Source: Numida meleagris (Eukaryota > Chordata > Aves > Galliformes > Numididae). Taken from it: a DNA stretch of 64,000 nucleotides. The stretch lies in the NCBI RefSeq assembly GCF_002078875.1, contig NC_034411.1, forward strand, positions 6,875,986-6,939,985. Reading direction: 5' to 3'. A model generated the notes under the pieces. It was not told the origin of the DNA. It did not search any database and saw only the letters and a program-made list of their open reading frames with translations. The translations under genes were made by a program, and so were the position numbers. Shown piece after piece: positions 1-15,059 of the stretch; within the stretch, counting starts at the first letter, position 1; the number at the start of each line of letters is the position of its first letter.

Positions 1-3000
1 CTTCTCGTGTAAGTATCACGCTGCTCTCCTGAAAACAATTTTAAAAATGCTATTTTTGTGGATTTTTTTGTCCATTGCTCCAAGAAAAAGGCACGCTGAA
101 TATTTATAGAAGGCCAGAGCAGCTACAGCTCTTGGCTGCCTCAGCTGTGCGTAGGCATGGGCACGGCTGAAAAACACCAAGCAGAATTTGTCTGCCCAAC
201 TGCTCAGTTTCAGGACCACACAGTTCGGCATGTTTGGCAAACTAACCGTGTCTCACTAAGATGCATCAGGGCTGCGCTGTTGATCAAAGCCAGGATGAAA
301 TCTGGTAGCAGATGGGCCCAACCACTCTTGCCACATGGCGTATTCACACTGCCCTCAACATGACTAGTCTGCACCTGACCACCACTGAAATGCAGCTCCC
401 CTGTATGAATAGAGACATGATCAGATGCCACAAAGTTGCTCACAGAGTGGGCTTGTGTTGTGCACCTGATGACATTTTTTGCAACCAGGAACACCAGGTA
501 GAAAGCTGAAAATAACCAGAAAAACCCTGCCAGCCCATGAGCTCCAAGCACAGATCTGAGGACCCCTGTGGGAAAAAAATGCAGTAAGAATGGGACTGAA
601 ACAACACAAGCACCCCGGGTTTGTGTTGCTGACCCAAAAGAGCATCGCTTCACAAGCACTGAAGCACCAGCCTCTGATGCAGGGAGCACCCCAGGCAAGA
701 AGGCCATAGCAGTCCCACCATGTCACATGCACTTGTGTGCTTCCTTGGGATGGGAGCGAACAGCCACACAGTACGGTTATGACCCCCATAGCCATCTATC
801 ACTCTAAGATGGAGTAACCTCAGGAAAGATTTCTCAATTAATTCATCATCATAGCAAGCTTGGTAAGTGGGTGCTTAGAAAAAAAATTCCGCTTTGATTA
901 CAGAATGCACTTCAGGAGTCATATTCTGATATTTCCTAATTTCAGTTCCTATTAAACGCTGCCTGAAAAGTCACCATTTAAACTTTCCAGCTCCAGTCAA
1001 AAATATATTCTTTGGAGAGATTTCAACTCTTTCCTCTTAAGTGCACAGAAAGATGACATACTTACCCATGAATGATGGTAGGCCAAAAGGGTCTTTACAT
1101 TCTAAATCACCGGACATATCAAATAAAGTTTTAATACTAACTTAGGTGGAATATGAAATATAGAGTGCCTTGTTCCTCTCTGCAAAGGCTTCACACTACC
1201 AGCCAGGAGCCATGAAGCAACTTCAACAGCCAAATCTGGGATTTTCCTTACATAGGAAGATCTCATATGCAGTATGAAGTCTGCCCTTGAAGAACACTTG
1301 CCTCCCTGAGATACCACTTACACAGCCTCACGCACACAAAGTCACACATGCTATTGAATGCACATGGGAAATGGCACACAGGAACACTTCTGGCACACTA
1401 GAAGAGACAGGTATTTTGGAAAACACTTTCAAATGAATCTCCAAAAAGCAGTAGACCTCTGACGTACACTCTCCTCTCTATAGCGATGATAAACATTAAA
1501 TCATTATCTGAAGACTTACTTTTCTTAATTCAAATTTCCACCTTTGAACTCAAATGGGAGAAAGATTGGGTCCCAATGAGGACCTTCCTCTGGCTTGTCT
1601 CCACGTACAACAGATTTAGTGTCTCAGCCAGAAACCACAACTCTCAATGCTATTGCCCCACACTGAGCTCCTGACAAGTACTGTAGACTTTTTATAACTG
1701 ATTAGGAGATTATTTTGGCTGGCCTTGCACTTGCATAGGTGACTCCTAATGAATGCTTAGTGCTTTGGTATATGATGCCAGCTACAAGCTCTTTATTAGC
1801 ATTTATTGGTATTAGGTAACGTTTAGAATTGACGGGACAAATCGTTCCTAACCCCAAAGGACTCTTGCAAGCTTTGTAAAATATTTATGTAGAGGAACCA
1901 CTGTACTGAAGTTCACAATGACGTCTTTCCTTGTGCCAAGCAGGTGAAAGGCAGCAGGCAAACACCTCAACGCATATACATCCTACGTTAAAATGGTTTG
2001 TAAAAATAAACCCAAGTAAGTAATGACAACTTGATGGGCTTCAACCAGAGGAAACGACATGGCTGTTGAGAAATGTGCCGTGAGGTTAGAAGACCGCTGC
2101 AGCCATGCCAAGGTGGTGTTCACCAGAGGGAGGCTGGCTGTACACGATCAAGGAGTAGACGCAAACAGTTGCAGCAGCAAGAAGCACCGCAGCCACATGA
2201 ACAAATTCCCATCTAGAATGAACGGATAGTTGCTCTTGGTGACTAGCTCTGCTGGAATAGTTTCCGTGCTTTTTGGACACCGCCTTGCTAAGAAGGCCTT
2301 TATAACCCATCAAAGGCTTCAGTGGGTGACCCAGCCTTGTGAGGGGAAGGAAACAAGGAGCACGCCTGCAGGGATTGCATAAGTGCAATTTTGCTCCAGA
2401 TAAGGACATAAGAATTAGCACGTTCAGCTGAATCCCTCAGCAACACCTGAGATGTAAACCCCCATTTCTATTAATAGTCGCTCTGGACCTGTCTCTTCCA
2501 TCTTTCATTTTTCTCTTCTTATCCTCCTGTCTAATAAAGGTCAGACTCGCTCAGCCATCAGAAAATCTCTGCTTGCAACTCAAGCTAAGACACCAGGCCA
2601 GGTATGAGTGATACAATGGAACAAGATTTACATGTGCTGAGCATCTGGTCTGATTTCTTTAAAGCCCACATGTAGTGGAAATGCTAAATCACAGCCTGAA
2701 CCAGTGATTGAGCACCCAGTGGAAAGGCAGGGCCAATCCAGGGCAGCTCAGGTGCATGCAGTGCACCTGAGTGACAGGAAGGGGTGGATCCTGGCTCCAC
2801 GCCCTCCCAGACCTCATTTAAGGGCTGGCAGTGGGGGTGAGGGTATTTTGCTGGAGACCCCTGTCTACTGGAGGCCTTCTGAAGGTAAGCAATTTTTCTT
2901 TGTTTGTGTCTGTGTCCACAGCTGCTGCATTTGGGCTTGTTCTCATTTGCTGTAGCCTAGGATTGTGCCATCCTGCTCTTATTGCTGTACTTTCCATCAC

Positions 3001-6000
3001 ATTATAGCATTACAGCATTGCACCATAACAAGTAGAAATATTGCAAACTGCTTTTCCAGCAAGTGAGCTGTAAGCATCAGAAACAGCATTTTCTTATCTT
3101 TTGCTCTCTTTTATTTTCTCCCCTCTGCCTTCTCTATTTGTGTATATTTGTGTTGGTTTTATTATTATTCATCTTAAGAACAGGATTGGACTTTAACAAT
3201 AAAGCTTCAGAGCTGCTACCTAGAACTAGCTCCTTCCACAACAGGGTCATTTAATACTCACTGAAAGAGTGACAAGCAGGAGATTTTTCTTTTTTCTCCT
3301 GTAAAGGACTCCACAGCTAAAGCAGTGTAAAGGAAAAAAGAGCAAAGGAGAGACAGGCTGCAGTTCTAACATTTGAACTGCGGTATTCTGTTTCTTCTTA
3401 CCTTAAAAAATCATGTGCTGCACATCCATCTGTGCAGAGATTTCCCAGCCTCAGCATTCCAATCTTACGGTTCTGCGCCCACCCAGTAGAGCCTGTGCAA
3501 TCCAGTCAGTGCCAAGCTCCCCACCAGGCATCTAAAAAAAGGGGTAGAGGGAGAGCTGTATTATTCCTCCTACTCATTCTTCTGCTGTAAATGGCTAAAA
3601 TATCTTAAATCATCTCTGCAAGGACCATCCGGCACATGCTGGCAGAGCCTCAACCCACCATCTCATCATCCCTTTCCAGGATTGAGGAAGAAGAGGCAAA
3701 TAACATACTTCCACAGGCAGAAACATCTCTTTGAGCAGAGCCACAAGTGAAAACCACACTCTTCCCGAGTGATTCTGCTGCATCTCAAACTGAATGCAGA
3801 GCAGCAAGGTCTTCCATTTCTATGCCATTATCCAAGAAGTTGGATTAAAGAAAAAAAGACACAAAGAACAGGCCAGCCCAGACCTCAGGGGCCAGTCCCT
3901 CAGCTGGTGCAAATTAGTCAAGCTCCCTCAATACAATTAGAGTCATTGGCTCTGACTGAAAAGCTACTGTAGAGAAATGGAAGACTCAGAGTCAATATCA
4001 GGGTCCAGATTTTAAATCCCCCCTCCTAGCCGGACTTCCAGATGGTACCAATCTCCTTGGACAACTCAGAAAACATAGCCAGATTTCTCAAGACATCTAT
4101 TTTTTTGATGCATCGGATGGTGGTAAAGCACAGGGAAGAACCTGACATCTCTCATTTCAAGCAAGTGGATGAAGAAAAAAGAGCAAGGCATTTCGCTATT
4201 GTTGTGGCTTCCAGATGGTGACCAACGTTAAACAAGTATCTAATTAGAATTAGTGGGCTCTTGTCATCAGCCCTTTCCTCTCTCCTCTTCTGTGATAAAG
4301 GTATCAGAAGAAAATCGCCAAAGCTCATGAAAAGTCTGACAATCTTCATAAATATATCTTTGTATGCAAAGCTTTAAGAGGAAGCACAACTTAGGACCCA
4401 CGAAAGAGAAAAAAAGTCCATCACCAGAACAAGACATCTGCATGTTTTTCCAAGTGTTTCACTGGGTCTGAGTAGGTTTATTTTTCCTGTGGTGCTGTGA
4501 GTGTGGTGCTGACTGTCTTGCAGTAATAGACCAGCAAGGGCAACTGCCAGAGTGTCATAATGAGATGGGGGAATGGGTCCACAGAGCAAGGGAGCTCATC
4601 CATCTTCAGCTGAAAACTCCCTTCAAGATCAACCCCTTCTGCAACTCTCAGCATTGTAACTTATCCAAACGCCCTTTCCTTCTAACAGATAAGACCACAC
4701 AGGATCTAACCTGTGTATCACATTATCTTGACAAAAGCCAGTGCCAAATGCTTTGGAAGATGATGCAGACAAACAAACAGGAAAAGCCTCTGTGATGGGC
4801 AGATAGAGGATAATCTAATCTCTCCCAGGCAACTCTTCACCTTCACCCATAAACTCAACTCCCTTTAACCTGCTTTACTCCAGTTCAGTGCCTGCTCTTT
4901 CAAGAGATATGACCTTGTAGGCATCATGCAAAACAATGGATGTAGCACCTGGACATCTCCTGTAGTGGATAGAAATGCCCTGAAGATGTCTGATGCTCAG
5001 CTTACAAAGGTGGGAATTGCTCCTAAGTCACTTAAAAAACGTTTAATTTCTGCCAGCAAGAAAAATAATCCATTAAGATGAGCTTCCTTCAGTACCCCTG
5101 CAATTGTGTCTGAGCACCTGCCATATATCCAGCCCTAAGACTCTCTTGAAAAACTCAGTGCAGTGACACTTGTATCCTCATGACAGTCTCTAGAGTCAGG
5201 AGGATCAAAGCCGTAGCACAAAGCCCCCAGTCCCACCTTTACAAGGGTTGTGCAGAGTCCTCTTCTCTCTTTGGATAAACCTCACAGCTATGTTTTGTAG
5301 TGGAGCACAAACCTATTTACATACTTGAAAACACGTTGGGAGGTCGTTTCCTGACAAAACAAAGACAGTTGTAGGCATATTTGCTGTCTGCATTTCCGCA
5401 TGTTAAGAAAAATTTTGATTACAAGTGGTAATTAATTGATCACATACAGAGAGCGTGCTTTGGAATTGCTGTGAATGAAATTGCATTGAAAACATCCTAA
5501 CAAGGACATCCTCAAACATTTGAAAACAGGCAGAGCTGCAAAATGAATGCTGAATGTCATTCAAAGCTGATAATAACCATAATTCAATGCCAGTAAACAA
5601 ATAAACAAAACCTTTTGGGCTAACAATTACTGAAAGAGTTTTAAATTGCTGATTACTATCGTAATATCTGTAATGGAGAACAGCTGAATTTCTGCATGCC
5701 ATGAAGGGCCTGCTGAAGTCGTAAGGAACATTTTGTACATAATGATTTACCTTCCTTTGTGGTGCAGAATGAAATCAAAACTATACGTCCGTACCTACTG
5801 GGAATCATAAGAGCAAGGGTCTATCAATGTCATGAAGTTTATTTTCCTAAGTAGCCAAGGGATAAGCCCATGTTTCTCTATGTCATCTTTCTGAAGCACT
5901 TACAGGTCAGTTCACATTAACATAATGGAAAATTCCCTAAGGTAAATAGAAACAAACAGCAAAAGTAAAATTAAATTGGAACAAAGAAACTCCCAGAGGT

Positions 6001-7806
6001 AACACAAGAACAAACAGAGACAACACTGGGCAACTAGGCAACCGAAGCAACTGCTTTAAATGCCAACAGCTTCCCTGAGCTCTCCTCTAAGAGCTGGGGG
6101 ATGTTTATGCTCCTCATACATGGGAGTGCCTGGCTCGTAGTTCTCCTCTGCCTCAAATGGGAGCTCCTACCTCTGGGAAAGGGAGTGCACCTGGGGGAGC
6201 AGCTGTGGGATGTAGGAGGCACAGACCATGTCAGGGCTTGCTTGGGGCAGCAAAATCCCGGAGCTTGTGGGAAGGGCTCTTGGTTAGCCGCCTCCCTGAG
6301 CAGCTTAGGGCACTAAGAGCCTAGATTCCTTCCCCTGAGAAAAGAGGGAAGACAAAGAGATGGCCACCTAAGCTCAGTCCCTTGCTCATAAGTGACTGCA
6401 TTGCAGTGGCTTAAGGCTGTGTTTGCATGCTTAGCTCTGGCAAGAGTGCAAGACAGAACACATGTGCTGTGTATCAGGGTCAAGGCTGCAGGCAAAGGGA
6501 TCGCTGATTGCCTGCAACTCCCTTGGGCCCAGTGCCCAGCTACTCAGAGAGAAGCACTTAGACCTGCCCTACCACAGTCACCAAGTTTTGCTTCATCTAC
6601 ACTGCTATCCAGCACAGTGTTTCCCAGGTCACACTCTCAGGGAGAGATGGAGAGGTTACAGAATGAAATCAAGTCACATCTTCACTTTCTCAGAGCTATT
6701 CTGTCCAGCAGGATTTCTGTAGAGGCAGGAAAATGACACCTATGGAAAGACTTTAACCAGTCCTCTATTTTCTCCATTTTGCTTTGCAGCAATTCTTGTT
6801 GAGGAGATCAGCTATAACTGAGGACTCTATTTAAAAATATAATAATACATTTAAAAAAAGGAAAAGAAGCCAATCCAACATCACAGTAGGATAAACTAAT
6901 AGTGGGCTTAAACTAGGTATTTCCAGATCATCTGGGCTTAATGAATGTCACCTGATGGTAATTAAGGAATTAAGTGTAGCTAAGGTTTTGGAGAAGAGGA
7001 TAGGGGAGGATGTTTCTGTTCTCTTCCAAAGAAGTGGGTAACTCTAAAACAGTGTTTTAACCTGCTAGGAAAAAAAAATCTGAAAGAAATAATAGTCTGA
7101 AAACAACATAGAAGACACAAGAAAATAAGGACTAGTCAGCATACAGCTTTACCAAGAACAGACATTATAAATCTCATTAAAATTTCCTTAAATACGATAC
7201 ATGTATGTGCTAAGTATGATATGACTTCAGCAGTCAGTTGATTGTGAAATTCTCATAACCAAATCAGTAAAACATGGTCTTGATAGAACTATTCTGGTCT
7301 AAGAGTAGAAGGATTTCTTAAAACTGTTCCCAGAAAGGTATTCTCTAGAAATAATCTTAGTCACAATGGAAGTAAGTGGCAAACCATTCTCCAGGCTTGG
7401 TCCCTGTCCTGGCTGCTATTTCCATGAGAGCTCTGGCTAATGGGGTATCATAGGTTTCTTAAATTTACAGGGGGTATCAGGCTTGCAGGTAGGATAGGAT
7501 TAAAATTTAAAAACTGGAGAAACTGTGTGTGGAAGATACAAGATTCAGAGAGGACAAATGAGAGGCTCTGCGCTTCAGCAAGGATGACCAGTTGCACTGA
7601 GGACAGGATAGGAAGACTCTAGGACTCCTTTCTTCCAGAGGAAACCTCCAGTTTTAACCCTGCTCTCTCACAAGAAGACTCTGAAATCCCTGTTGGTTAG
7701 GGTATCTTGGACAAGGTTTCTTTTCCATAGTAACAGGACATCAAGTGAGTAAAATCAAGCCAAAGAACTCCCCAACTCTTCACTCCCAAGGATGCGAGGA
7801 AAATCA
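1..7806. other. Downstream flank, no gene seen
   Basis: Non-repetitive sequence of average composition. No coding exon, RNA gene or clear repeat was recognised on either strand. Confidence 0.7.
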
Positions 7807-8155
7807 TCACAGAATCATAGAATGGTTTGAGTTGGAAGGGATCTTGGAGATCATCTAGTTCCAAACCCCTGCTATCAGCAAAGACATCTTCCACTAGATC
7901 AGGCTGCCCTGGGCCCCATTTAACCTGGCCTTGAACACCTCCAAGGATGGGGCACCCACAGCTTCTCTGGGCAGCCTGTGCCAGTGCCTTGCCACCCTCC
8001 TAGAAAAGACTTTCGTCCTGATATCTAACGTAAATCTCTTCTGTCATGTTTGTTACCCTCTCTTTAAACATTAAAGACATTACTCCTTGTCCTATCACCA
8101 CGCTTCCTGATAAAATGTTTCTCTACTCTTTAGTCCTACATTAGCTCTGTTAATG
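7807..8155 (-). mobile_element. CR1 LINE 3' fragment, degraded
   Basis: Minus-strand CR1 3' end. The plus strand starts ACAGAATCATAGAATGGTTT, followed by GGCACCCACAGCTTCTCTGG, GGGCAGCCTGTGCCAGTGCC and TTACTCCTTGTCCTATCACC, all typical of the complement of avian CR1 tails. The match fades after about 8155. It is a non-coding dead copy. Confidence 0.92.
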
Positions 8156-11100
8156 TACTTCTTGAAAAGAAAAAAAACATCACTTAAACCCTTCCTGGTA
8201 TTTTTTTTTTAACCACCTGGCTGAACCCAAAGACCTGCTGTGTTCTCCCTGTGTCAGCAGGGCTCTGAAACCTATCTGAGCTGGCATTCAGCAGGGTCAT
8301 TCTCCTCCTCTCTCTTCCTTTCCGAAGAGTGCAGGAAGAGCTTTGCTGCTCACCAGGAATGATGTCTTATCGCTGCTCCTTGGAATTCCAATGTGTATTT
8401 ATTATGTGTGTGCAAAAGCTGGATTCTGCTTGGCTGGGGCCTGCAGGCTCGGTGCTTGCTGGTGGATGGAGACATACTCCAGTCCCTCTGGGTAGGTTTT
8501 CTTTGTAGAGCAGGCAAGAGGTAGACTTGTGGCAAACAACATTACCCGTAAGTAATTTTCCCTTACTTTATATAAGCAAATGCCTTTGATATACAACAAT
8601 CCCCAATGTGTTCAGGTTACATGCTTATTTTAAGATCTTTTGTTTACTTTATGATCTTCATAGGTCATTGACATCCCATTTAGCTCTAGTGACCCTGTTT
8701 ATACAATTGCAATATACATTAAAAAGCGTTCCTTTGGATAACATTAACATTCTTGATCTTAATCCATCACATGGGCTAACAATAGCTCCAGCTCAGATGT
8801 GTACGTAACTGTTAAAAGCTTTAATGTAGAATCCAATACACATATCGAGTGGGAGAGGCCTGATCAAACAGATTGGCTTTCTTTTTTCCATTCTAAGTGG
8901 TAGAGGATCCAGAACTATGTAAACTCTTGCGAAATGCACTGGAGGATCCCTCCAGCCAGCATTCAGAACAATTACGTTCCCTTGAACATGGGGCTTTTTT
9001 CTCCCCCCCCACGTAATGCTGTGGATGAAGCACTCAACCACAACCACCTCCAGGAGATGCAGTCCCTGTTTGCTCGCTGAAAACCCAAGTCAGTGCCAGC
9101 CTGGCACTGAACAAGCTGCCCTGGCAGAGGAGAAAACTTTGCCTGAAGGCTGCCATTTCCCACGTCTGATTGGCCAGCAGCACCTCCTGGCAAGTTCACT
9201 GGGAACTAGGCTACCCATTACATGTTTCTTAACTCCTCTTCTGTTTCTCCACTCCTGACTACTCTATCCCATATCTGTGGTGGGGAGAGATGGAAGGACC
9301 CTATGGGATGTGAGATTTGAACATGGCCTTGGCTTCCCCTAGGGTTGTGACATCTGAAAGACCAAAAATGTCTCCACCTCCTGCAGAGTGCTGTGGCTGC
9401 CTCCACCAAATGGGTGCTCAGTGAACAGAGATCATTGATATGTGTGCAGTAGCTCCTATAGAAATCAGCAGGACTATAGGAAAATCAGCCAGGTTGCCTT
9501 AAAACCACCCAGAAAACAAACATCTTAATGCTGAGGCAGCAGTGTCAAGTCACAAAGCTGAGAAAGCCTGTGAGAAAGGAGATTCAGATGCTTTTTGTTT
9601 TACTGGCCCCAGTGATAATACAACAGATCAACACACTGTGGGATGAGGACAAAATGCATTAAAAGTTCTGCTCTTTTTCCCAGTGTTTGGATCTGGCTGA
9701 GTTTAGAGAACTGGATTCCAAGTAGGGCCTTGCATGCCAACCTTTAGACCCTTCTAGATTTATGGCTGGGCCAGGAGTAGCTGCAGAGGTGAAGGACTGG
9801 ACAAGTGGTCTCTATAGGTCTCCTCTAGCGTCCCTTGTTGCAATGCTGTTTTTGCAGTAGCTCAGATCATCTGGGAAATATCCACCTTGCAAATGTGATG
9901 GAAGTCACAAACTGTGGCTGTAACAAGGATGAGATGGCTCTTTTTTTTGCCTTTCTTTTCCTCCATAGGTTCAAAAGACGACACTTTGGCAGACACATTA
10001 ATGTCTTTTGGGCTCAGCCCATATTTCCCAGGAGACTGGGTTCAATTGCAGGGTAAAAGAAAAAAAGTAATAAGGAAAGATCTGACCCAGTTGCCATGAC
10101 ACACCAAAGGCAGGACAAACACGCCAAAGAGAACGTCACATGAGAAGAAAAGAGAGCAGCAGAGAGAGGTGTGTGACACGTCCATGGGTCAGATGGTCAC
10201 TGCTACAGCTCCAACACCTTTAAGCTATGTCAGCTGTCCCACTGCCAGATCCTCTGTCATGTTGTGTATTAATGGGGAATAGGAATGGGATTTGGGAAAG
10301 TCGGGCTGATGACTGATGGCAGGAACTAGGCTGCAGAGGGAGACTGCCACCACTCCCACCCAGCCATGAGCAGCTCCCCAGAACAGGAGACCCATGGCAT
10401 GAAGCCAAAGGGTAGCTGATATCACTCCTGAGGAGGCCTTTGCTTTTTTCCTTTAAGTATAGGTAATTTTGCATCCTGAGCACTGCGCTCAGAGCCATGC
10501 AAACTCCAGTGCTGTGAACACTTCAGGCATGGAGATTCTTCTCCTTATGAAAGAGCAGTTGTTTTCTTTCTATCTTATTTGTTCATTTGGGGTTCTGGAT
10601 ATGAACAAAAGCTTGGTTCGAATTGCCCAGCATTAAAGTCTGACTAAAATAAAACCTCTAACTCAAATAAAATATATCCATTCCTTCAGATAGACAGCAG
10701 ACAGCATGTGCGTTATCCCAGAGCAAACTGGAACCCACATTTCAACAAGAGTGAGCTGCCCTGAATTTGTGTACAGGATTTTTTGTGGCCAATGGTACAT
10801 GAAGCAGTGACAGTGCTAAAACCTCCAGTTCCTCCCTTGAAAGGCTAGGTTCCCATTGGAGATGCTCCAGATGTGGATGTGCCATTCCAGCACAAGATGT
10901 GGGCATTGGCGTGTATTTCAGGAGCTACGTCGATGTTCCTGTGGGAATCAAGGATGGGGGCACGGCGTGGGGAGAGCTGTTGAGGCCCCCAGTTTCACTT
11001 CAGAAATGAAAAGTGTCACCAAGGTTGGTCTGGCATTCATGGAGATGTTCAGATTTTAAGCAAACAGAGAGCAGGGGCAACCTCTGCGGGATGGGAAATG

Positions 11101-14100
11101 AACCTGCCACTCCTGCTTTGCCAAAACCACATTTTAAAACCTTTCTATAAACCAGTCTCATGGAGCTCTCTTCAACACCTTCGAGCTGCCTGAACCACGA
11201 TATTATTTAAGATTCTCCCCCTCCTTCTTTTTTTTTTTTTTGGGCAATTGCCACCAAGCAAAATAAACAATCTGATGCTGAAAGGCTTCCCCCACTTCAC
11301 ACGAGAAAGGAAGAGCAGCAAATCACTGCGGCGTCTGGCTCTGAACTCCCTGGTAAGCTCTGGGGCATTTTTACTGACAGCACTTTCTCAAGGAAGGTGT
11401 GAACAGCAGTGGAAGAGCTCCTTATAAATCTGGAGAGTCCACCCCCTCCACGAGCCGAGCTCTCCAAAACACCGGTGCCTATTTCCAGCCGCGTGACTCG
11501 GCAGCTATTGACTAAATCCGCTGCGGCTGAAGAAATGAGGACACTTTTGAAGCCAGCGAATGTTCCTCAAGATGTTTTCCTTCCTGCTAGCGCACACGGC
11601 CGGTGAGACAAAGCAAGATGAAAAGAAAGAGCAGCACAGCGGTTTTTGGCGAGGGTTTCAGACATTTATACTGGAATGCAATCATTTGTGCTTCCATCCT
11701 GGCTTCTCCTTCTGCTCGCTGCTACAGGGAACAGCATTCGGATGGCACTGCACTCTGCTGCCATAATGATGAAGATGTCACTAATTTACCATTTAGACTT
11801 CACTGCCTATAAAACAGGAGGAGGAAATGGGCTGCGAGTATGATAAGGAGCAAACTCCGGCTGGAACACAAATACACTTGAAAACTGGGAGGGAAAAGGG
11901 GAAATTAAAAATGATCGGTTAACAGCATCTCTCCAGCAGCCAGCATTGTGGTGAATGTGTAGGATGGTCCCAGGGTCACTAGCTGCTGACCCCCAGGATG
12001 CTGGCCATGTTGGACATCTCTGTGGTATTTCCGTGCTTTGCAAGTAGTACTTTGCCATCGTGGGCTTTTTCACAGGTCTGTCCATTTTTTTGCTACTGAG
12101 ACCCTCTAACACTTCTGAGGTTCAGGAAATTATTGTAGCCCTGTATTTAAATCTTACCCTGGGCTTAAAACCCTGATTGAATAGTGGCACCTTCCTATAT
12201 CTGGCATTTCAGAGTATGAAGATAGCCTTGTTGGGACAAGAAAGAAACGCATGAGAAACAGATTCCCACCGCAACCTATTCGGTAGTATCTCCCGATAAG
12301 AGGGAGGGGAGGAAGGAGAGAAGGCTCAGCCCCCAGGTCTCACTCAGGCCAAGCCTCAAGCTCAAAGATATCAGGGTGTTGTTTTCAAGTCTGCTTATAT
12401 GGAGGAAACGGTCACATCAGAAAAGACCAAAAAAGCCATATCTCTCAGCCAGTGCTCACCTGGAAGGCAGGAGATTTGGATGAAAATGGAGCTGAGACAC
12501 AGAGGGCTGAGATGAACTGCAAGGGGATGCTGACTTCAAGCCTCCAGCGCCCACCTGCCTCCTGCTCCCTCCCCATGTAAAGCCAGAGGCAGCTTTGGGG
12601 AGCTGGCCAGCACTGCAGTGTTAGGGGTAGGGTGCACAGGGTGGGAGGCCCTACCCTCTATCCCATCTTGGATGTTCTCTCCAAACACAAAGCACCTTTG
12701 TGAAACCTCCAGAGTGTTTCCTGAAGCTCCCCAGAACCTGCCAAATTTCCTACATATTTTCCAGGGATCCCAAATTCACTCAGGCTGCTCTTGGTCCAGG
12801 AGTGTGAAATCTTATTTTCCAGCTCTTTGCTCAAATTTAATGAGCCGTCTCCTGCATAACCTCCCTTGGAGAATGTTTTGAAGCACCATGTACTTCCTTC
12901 CCCCTCTTCAACCAACGCTGTCAGTCTCTGGCATGAACCCCAACACCTATCTTCCCAAACTCTCTTGCCGGTATTCGGTACCACGACTCAGATATAGACT
13001 ATGTTGGCTTTCTCTTCAGAGGAAGAGCCTCCAAGAGAGGTCAGAAGTGCAGCAAAGGGCACCTACCCTGCTGCTTCTTTGGGAGCAATCCCAGCTTAAT
13101 GTGAGCTGCTGCTCGTGTTGAAGGGCCTCCGGGAGCCTCAACGACTCTGCCCCTAAAGTAATGCTCCATTTTCCCCCTAACTACTACTGACTGATTAAAT
13201 GAACCTCAGCATACAGCAGGTCTTCGCTGCTGTTGTTATTTTCTGTGTTACTGTTTTTTGGATAAGACATACTTAGGGAAAACACTAGAGATCTCAATTA
13301 AGCAGCTGGGTGACTTATAAATATATATTTATGTTTGAAGCCTAAGTGGCCATTGGCTTCCCTACTGTTTTACTTAGCTAACAAAACAACTCTATCAAAG
13401 TAAGTATTATTCCAAAACCCAACTTCCTGTGCAGAATGCTCCCATGTGCTCCATCAGTCTGCTTCTCTGATGAACTACATCGTTTCTTATAAACTGTCCA
13501 TGGCCCATAAATTTCCAAGCATAAAGGCTATTACTGTGCTGTGCAAATCTGCTGAGAATTTTATCCTTATAACTTCATTTCATTCGGTTGCAAATGAGTT
13601 TGGTAAGAAAGTTAATCTGCAAACTTTTATTTTTTTTCCCCCTCCTCGTCGGCTTCCAGGGTTATTTTGATTAGTGACACTCACTTGATTTAGTCCTGAG
13701 GTGGGTTTTGTTTTGACTGAGTTCAGTGCAGCAGCCTCTGCCTCAAATTAGCTTCCTTACACTCAGGAAAAAACATCTCCAGTGTTCCCTTCCCCAAAAT
13801 CTTAAAATTAGAATAAATGACAGATGAAAGCAGATCCGTGTTTGGTTGTGGGCCACCTAGTAACAAATACTGCAAAGCAAGCACGTTTTGTGAGCCAAAT
13901 AGAAGGCCCATAGGTATACTCTATTAAAAATGCTTTTTTGTTGTTCCGTCCCGAGCCACAGGGCAGTGGGAAACTGAGGATTTCTTTTGTGTGTGCATGC
14001 AGATGGAAACCTCTTATTCGTGTTTTGCTTGTTTTAGCTCTCACAACTGCCTGTTTACTTGAGGACTCCTGTTCTCACGTGGAGCAGACAAATCTTTGAA

Positions 14101-15059
14101 CAAATTGCAGTCAAAAAATGACTGGATTTACCACTGGGTGCAGCACGAGGCTTGTGCTTCCCCTGGCTTGATTCCAATTTACGTAACAATACAAATTAGA
14201 CTTGCTCAAGGCCATTGGAGAGGTAGGGGGAAAAAAAGATGAAATAAGCCATAACTCTCACGGCTTTCTTCCTCTAAGTCCCAAGAGCAGTCAATCGCAA
14301 GCAATAAGGAAAAATAATGGGAATAGGGACATTCTGATATCTTGATTCTGGAGACTTCTTGACTACCTTGTACTAATTTGATTATGCTCAATTTAAGGGG
14401 ATTTTATTGACAGATACCCCAGGAAATACGACTTGGAAACACTGTGCTACCTTGGGATATCACCAAACATTTGACATCGGGGAACTGAAACAAAAACAGA
14501 TGTTTTAGGGAATAAGCAGCTTGAATATATCACTCATAAACCAATTAAAAGTTTCTGCAGCAAGCTGACATTTCCCATGAAGCAAGCAATGGGAGTAAAG
14601 GCAAATCAGTTGGCTGCAAGCTACGGAGAAATTCCCAGCCACAGCCTTTATTTTTATTCATTTTTACTGCTTTGAAAAGGATGCTTGGCTTAAAAAAAAA
14701 AAAAAAAAAAGTGATAAGTAAGCAATCTCACCTCGTCACTCCCTAACCTAGAATCTGTCTTTTCCCCTTCACACTTCCATTCTTTGCTCATTAAGAAAAC
14801 AGAGAGATCTTCCCACTGTTGTTAGGCTGTTTGGCAGAGACTCTCTGCAATCTAATGTCTGAGTACACTCCAAACCCAGGCATGGAAATTGTTTCTGTTT
14901 GTTTCAGGTGTTCAATTGAAAATTGTCTGCAGGTTCTGGAGTGTAGGGGGGAAATGAAGAGTCGGGAGGTTTATTTTCTTATTTTCAGCTTTTGAAAATT
15001 TCATTCTTTATCGCTTTTTTTCCCCCCAGGATACCTTTTTTTTTTTCCCTTTTGCAGAC
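8156..15059. other. Downstream flank, no gene seen
   Basis: Non-coding sequence with short homopolymers (for example the T-run near 11229-11241). Nothing else was recognised. Confidence 0.7.
14692..14710 (+). repeat. 19-nt poly-A tract
   Basis: Uninterrupted A-run in the downstream flank, with no retroposed gene sequence beside it. Confidence 0.9.

Noticed and set aside
210..707. Minus-strand open frame with an exon-like hydrophobic segment (GVLRSVLGAHGLAGFFWLF) preceded by a good acceptor TTTTTTTCCCACAG and followed by CAG|GTGCAC
   Set aside because: I recognise no protein family, and no partner exons are visible. One exon-like frame is expected by chance in this much sequence. A protein search or RNA reads would decide.
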